Assembly (NCBI RefSeq): GCF_000719135.1
Contig: NZ_JOEK01000015.1
Coordinates: 78,569 to 142,568, forward strand
DNA: 64,000 nt
From: Streptomyces avicenniae
Lineage (GTDB): Bacteria > Actinomycetota > Actinomycetes > Streptomycetales > Streptomycetaceae
Direction: 5' to 3'
Positions 60,483 to 64,000 of the stretch are shown here, piece after piece (the first letter of the stretch is position 1; each line of letters begins with the position of its first letter). Made by a program: the position numbers and the translations under genes. The notes beneath the pieces are model-generated. The model was not told the origin of the DNA, searched no databases, and worked only from the letters and a program-made list of their open reading frames with translations.

Positions 60483-61787
60483 ATGCAGCGTCCCGGCACG
60501 ATCACGCAGGGCCATCTCGACCGATTCGGCGCGGCGTTGCGCCGCAGACGGGAGGAGGAGGGGATCTCGCTGCGGCGGCTCGCCGCGCTCGCCTCGTACA
60601 GCCCCGGCTGGCTGAGCAAGGTGGAGAACGGCCTCGCACGGCCCACGCTCCAACTCGCCGAGGCGTGCGACCGGGTGCTCGGCGCCGACGGCGAACTCGC
60701 CGCGCTCGCCCGCGTCACCCTCTCCGGTGTCACCTGGTCCTTCCCGCCCGCACAACTCCCCCCGGGCGACGGCGGCAACTTCGTCGGCAGGACCGCCGAA
60801 CTCCGCGTCCTCGACGGCATGCTGGAGCGCGCGACGGACACCGGCACCCCGCTCACCGTCGTCGTGGACGGCGCCCCTGGCGTCGGCAAGACCGCGCTCG
60901 CGCTGCGCTGGGCGCAGACCGTGAGGGAACGCTTCCCCGACGGCGTGCTCCACGCCGACCTGGGCGGCTACGGCCCCGACGCCGCCCCCACCGACCCGGC
61001 CCGGGTGCTCACCGGCTTCCTCATCGCCTTCGGCGTCCCCGCGGCCAGCCTGCCCGCGGAACCCGGCCAACTCGCCGCCGTCTTCCGCAGCCTGGTGGCG
61101 GGCCGCCGCGTCCTCGTCGTGCTCGACGACGCGGGAGACGCGCGCCAGGTCCGCGCACTGCTGCCCACCGCGCCCGGCAGCGCCGCCGTCGTCACCAGCC
61201 GCCGCAGGCTCGCCGCGCTCGGCGGCGTCGCGCGGCTCCCCGTCGGGCCGCTCACGCCGGTGGACGCCATCGCCCTGCTCCAGACCGTCGTGGGCGGCCG
61301 ACGCGTCGGCGCCGAGCCCGCGTCGGCCCGCTTCCTGGCCTACGCCTGCGGGCACCTGCCGCTCGCGCTGCGGATCGCCGCCGAGCGGCTGGCGGCCGGG
61401 CCGCACCGGATGCTCCGCACGCTCGCCGCCGACCTGGCCGACCCGACGAGCCGGCTGGACATGCTCGCGGACGGCGAGGACCGGGGGTGCGCGGTCCGCG
61501 CCGCGTTCGACGCCTCCTACCAGCGGCTGGACCACGAGGCGTCGCTGCTCTTCCGGCTGCTCGGCGGCGATTCGAGGACCGAGGTCACCGTCCTGGACGC
61601 CGCCCGGCTCGTCCGCCGCCCCGCCGCCCACGTCCGGCGGACGCTGGAGACCCTGGCCAACGAACACCTGATCGTCGAGACCGGCCCCGAGCGCTACCGC
61701 TTCGAAGGGCTGGTGCGCCTGTACGCCATGGAGCACGCGGCGCGGGCGCGGCGCACGCTCGACAGCGAACGGCTCGCGCGGGCCTGA
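60483..61787 (+). CDS. XRE-HTH plus NB-ARC regulator
   Basis: This 434-residue protein has an XRE helix-turn-helix in its first 70 residues (GAALRRRREEEGISLRRLAALASYSPGWLSKVENG) and an NB-ARC ATPase domain (P-loop VDGAPGVGKTAL, VLVVLDDAGDARQVRALLP, AVVTSRRRLAALGG, then GHLPLALRIAAERL). It stops after the winged-helix part, without the TPR repeats or BTAD of AfsR/SARP proteins. It is probably an ATP-switched regulator of the divergent MMPL gene. ATG 60483 with AGGGG is chosen; 60444 is an alternative. Confidence 0.82.
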   Translation: MQRPGTITQGHLDRFGAALRRRREEEGISLRRLAALASYSPGWLSKVENGLARPTLQLAEACDRVLGADGELAALARVTLSGVTWSFPPAQLPPGDGGNFVGRTAELRVLDGMLERATDTGTPLTVVVDGAPGVGKTALALRWAQTVRERFPDGVLHADLGGYGPDAAPTDPARVLTGFLIAFGVPAASLPAEPGQLAAVFRSLVAGRRVLVVLDDAGDARQVRALLPTAPGSAAVVTSRRRLAALGGVARLPVGPLTPVDAIALLQTVVGGRRVGAEPASARFLAYACGHLPLALRIAAERLAAGPHRMLRTLAADLADPTSRLDMLADGEDRGCAVRAAFDASYQRLDHEASLLFRLLGGDSRTEVTVLDAARLVRRPAAHVRRTLETLANEHLIVETGPERYRFEGLVRLYAMEHAARARRTLDSERLARA

Positions 61788-61999
61788 CCGGGAGCGTCCG
61801 GCGCCGCGCGGGCCGCGTCCCTGGCCCGCCGTGGCCCGCGGCCCGATCCCCCGGGCGACCGCGGGCCTGTCGGCGTTGCCCGCGCATCCCGCGGGGCATA
61901 CAGTCCGGAACGTCCCTTCTTGCCCCGTATGGTCCGTCATGCCGCGGCCTCGTCGCGAGGCCCGCGGGCGCGCGGACGGACGCGAAAGGCGCCCACCCC

Positions 62000-62830
62000 A
62001 TGCCCCAGGTCTGGTTCGTCACCGGAAGCTCACGCGGCCTCGGCCGCGCGATCGCCGAGGAGGCCCTCGCCGGAGGCGATCTGCTCGCCGCCACCGCGCG
62101 CACCCCCGCCGCACTGGACGACCTGGTCAGCCGCCACGGCGACCGCGTCCGGCCCATCGGCCTCGACGTCACCGACCCCGCCGCCGTCCGCGCCGCGATC
62201 CAGGGCACCGTGGACGCCTTCGGCCGGATCGACGTCGTCGTGAACAACGCCGGCTACGCCGACCTCGACCCCGTCGAGGACATCCCGGACGACAGCTTCC
62301 GCGCCCAGATGGAGACCAACTTCTTCGGGGTCTACCACGTCACCCGCGCGGCGCTCCCCTTCCTGCGCGCACAGGGCGGCGGACACATCGTCCAGATCGC
62401 CACCGTCGGCACCCGCGTCTCCACGCCCGGCCTCGCCGCCTACCAGAGCGCCAAATGGGCCGTCGAGGGCTTCTCCGGGGTACTCGCCCTGGAGACCGCC
62501 CCGTTCGGCGTCAAGGTGACCGTCATCGAGCCCGGCGGCCTGCGCACGGACTGGAGCGGCTCGTCGATGGCGATCGCCGACATCGACGAGCCCTACCGCC
62601 CGACGGTCGGCGCCATGGCCGAGCAACTGCGCGCCGCCTCCGGCAAGCAGCCGGGCGACCCGGCGAAGGCCGCGCGCGTCATCCGGGAGGTGACGCGGAT
62701 GGACGACCCGCCGCTGCGCCTCATGCTCGGCGCCGACGCGTACGAGGTCGCGGGCGCGGCCGAACGCGCCCGCGCCGAGAGCGACGCGCGCCACCGTGAG
62801 CTGGCCGTCTCGATCGCCTTCGACGCGTGA
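62000..62830 (+). CDS. short-chain dehydrogenase/reductase (classical SDR)
   Basis: This 276-residue SDR has the cofactor motif VTGSSRGLGRAI, NNAG in VVVNNAGYADL and the active site Y-x-x-x-K in AAYQSAKWAVEGF. The usual catalytic serine position reads QIATVGT. D58-like LDVTDP and the Arg-poor start leave NADP or NAD open. Substrate unknown. It overlaps the following SDR gene by 4 bp (GTGA), so they are an operon. Confidence 0.85.
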   Translation: MPQVWFVTGSSRGLGRAIAEEALAGGDLLAATARTPAALDDLVSRHGDRVRPIGLDVTDPAAVRAAIQGTVDAFGRIDVVVNNAGYADLDPVEDIPDDSFRAQMETNFFGVYHVTRAALPFLRAQGGGHIVQIATVGTRVSTPGLAAYQSAKWAVEGFSGVLALETAPFGVKVTVIEPGGLRTDWSGSSMAIADIDEPYRPTVGAMAEQLRAASGKQPGDPAKAARVIREVTRMDDPPLRLMLGADAYEVAGAAERARAESDARHRELAVSIAFDA

Positions 62831-63750
62831 CCGCCTGGACCGTCCGGGAGCTGCCCGACCTGTCGGGCCGCCTCGCCGTCGTCACCGGCGCGGCCGGAGG
62901 CATCGGCTTCGCCACCGCCAGGCGGCTGGCCGGTACGGGCGCCGAGGTCGTCTTCGCCGGGCGGGACCCGGCGCGGGTCCGCGCCGCCGCGGGGCGGGCC
63001 AGCCGCGAGGTGCCCGGCGCCCGGGTCCGCGCCGCCGAGCTGGATCTCGCCGACCTGACGTCGGTCGCCGCCTTCGCCGCACACCTGAGCGCCGAGTCCC
63101 GCGCCCTCGACCTGCTCGTCAACAACGCGGGCGTCATGAACCCGCCCGAGCGCCGCACCACCCGCGACGGCTTCGAACTCACCTTCGGCGTCAACCACCT
63201 GGGCCACTTCGCCCTCACCGGACGGCTCCTGCCCCTGCTGCTCGCCGCCCGCAACCCACGCGTCGTCACCGTCAGCGCCCTGGTCGCCCGCAGCCGCCTC
63301 GCCGAACCCGACGACCCCCTCAGCGAACGCGGCTACCGCGGCATGGTCGCCTACATCACCTCCAAGCTGGCCAACGTCCTGTTCGCCCAGGAGTTCCAGC
63401 GGCGCGCCGACGCCGCCGGTGCCGGGCTGACCAGCGTCGCCGTCCATCCCGGCTTCAGCCTGACGGGGCTCCAGCGGCACAGCTCCCGGCTGGCGCGGGC
63501 CGTCGGCCGCGGCGGGCTCCAACGGGTGCTCGGCCAGCCCGCCGACGCCGCCGCACTGCCGTCGCTGTACGCGGCGACCGTGCCAGGCGTCACCCCCGGC
63601 GGCTTCTACGGGCCGACCGGCCGCCTGGAATGCCGGGGGACACCCGGCCCCGTCAAGCCACCCAAGGCCGCCGCGGAACCCGGACGAGCCCGGGAGCTGT
63701 GGGAGATGTCCGAACGGCTGACCGGCGTCACCTACCCCTGGCCCTCCTGA
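62827..63750 (+). CDS. short-chain dehydrogenase (retinol-dehydrogenase-like)
   Basis: This 307-residue SDR has TGAAGGIGFATAR, the NADP-type arginine after the second strand (FAGRDPARVRAA), VNNAGVMNPPER, NHLGHFALTG and the active site YITSKLANVLF. VVTVSALVAR supplies the serine. It resembles the NADP-dependent retinol dehydrogenase/WWOX-like group frequent in Streptomyces. It may reduce a carbonyl of a small lipophilic compound. GTG 62827 overlaps the previous stop. Confidence 0.85.
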   Translation: MTAWTVRELPDLSGRLAVVTGAAGGIGFATARRLAGTGAEVVFAGRDPARVRAAAGRASREVPGARVRAAELDLADLTSVAAFAAHLSAESRALDLLVNNAGVMNPPERRTTRDGFELTFGVNHLGHFALTGRLLPLLLAARNPRVVTVSALVARSRLAEPDDPLSERGYRGMVAYITSKLANVLFAQEFQRRADAAGAGLTSVAVHPGFSLTGLQRHSSRLARAVGRGGLQRVLGQPADAAALPSLYAATVPGVTPGGFYGPTGRLECRGTPGPVKPPKAAAEPGRARELWEMSERLTGVTYPWPS

Positions 63751-63949
63751 ACCGTCCCCCGGGACCCGCGCGACGCGTCGGATAAGGTGACCGCGTTCCG
63801 CACACCGCGCGACCAGGGAGGTGAGACCCGTTTCCGGCAGGACCAGCAGTTCCGTACGGGTGCCACCCCCCGGTGGGCGACCGCGACGACCCGGCTGACC
63901 GGGCCGCGGACGGCCGGGGCCGCACCCCCGCCGTCCCGGAAGGCCCCTC

Positions 63950-64000
63950 ATGCACGACGCCCCCGCCCCACCCCCCTCCCCCCGCCCCGCCGGTGATCCC
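63950..64000 (+). CDS. start of a further gene (3' end outside window)
   Basis: ATG 63950 follows GGAAGG and begins MHDAPAPPPSPRPAGDP, a Pro-rich N-terminus typical of Streptomyces proteins. The frame is open to the window edge. The roughly 200 bp before it hold no convincing gene; a short frame at 63787 has no ribosome binding site. Identity cannot be told. Confidence 0.45.
   Translation, partial: MHDAPAPPPSPRPAGDP

Noticed and set aside
63787..63996. 69-residue rightward frame near the window end
   Set aside because: No ribosome binding site; Arg/Pro/Thr-rich translation. The ATG at 63950 in another frame has GGAAGG upstream and is more plausible.

Overview
The window is high-GC actinomycete chromosome, most likely Streptomyces or a close relative. 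Third codon positions are almost all G/C, many starts are GTG or TTG, genes overlap by 4 bp (ATGA/GTGA), and typical lineage markers are present: a cvn conservon with CYP157/CYP154 P450s, an actinomycete integrative and conjugative element (AICE) in a tRNA gene, an LAXTG sortase substrate and a WXG100/EssC pair.
1-2.3 kb: 3' end of a citrate synthase gene, a perfect CRP-type palindrome and terminators, a copper chaperone gene behind a CsoR-type operator, a DedA membrane protein and a small MerR-type HTH protein.
2.3-14.5 kb: a complete-looking myo-inositol catabolic island. A leftward operon (iolC, a Cgl0159-type aldolase, iolB, iolD, mmsA) and a rightward operon (lipoprotein, permease and ATPase of a sugar ABC importer, an IolE-like isomerase/dehydratase, an inositol dehydrogenase, a GntR regulator) diverge from one intergenic dyad whose arms are also -35-like boxes.
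14.6-28.8 kb: a 14.2-kb AICE in the 3' end of tRNA-Cys(GCA), bounded by a 44-bp direct repeat. It carries integrase, excisionase, a RepA-type ATPase, a primase-polymerase, a TraB/FtsK DNA translocase, Spd-like membrane proteins, three GntR regulators, a glycosyltransferase and several small ORFs. Its non-coding parts are unusually structured: attP arm repeats, two hairpins with the same 17-nt loop but different stems about 40 nt before leftward start codons, a palindrome cluster just past traB, and strong GntR-type operators.
28.8-41.2 kb: a lipoprotein, a DUF1023 alpha/beta hydrolase and a WXG-like protein whose frame is disturbed at a G run; an HxlR regulator divergent from an alanine-aminotransferase-like gene; a CUT1-type sugar ABC importer with its own ATPase; NhaA; and a Trk/Ktr potassium system.
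41.2-49.7 kb: a small type VII secretion locus (frameshifted membrane protein, large unknown protein, WXG100 protein, EssC-like ATPase) and a sortase-anchored acidic-repeat protein.
50-64 kb: an ABC exporter with a MerR gene, the conservon cvnABCD plus two P450s, an MMPL transporter divergent from an XRE/NB-ARC regulator, two short-chain dehydrogenases and the first codons of a further gene.
All coordinates and motif calls come from reading the sequence and its translations. No database search was run.
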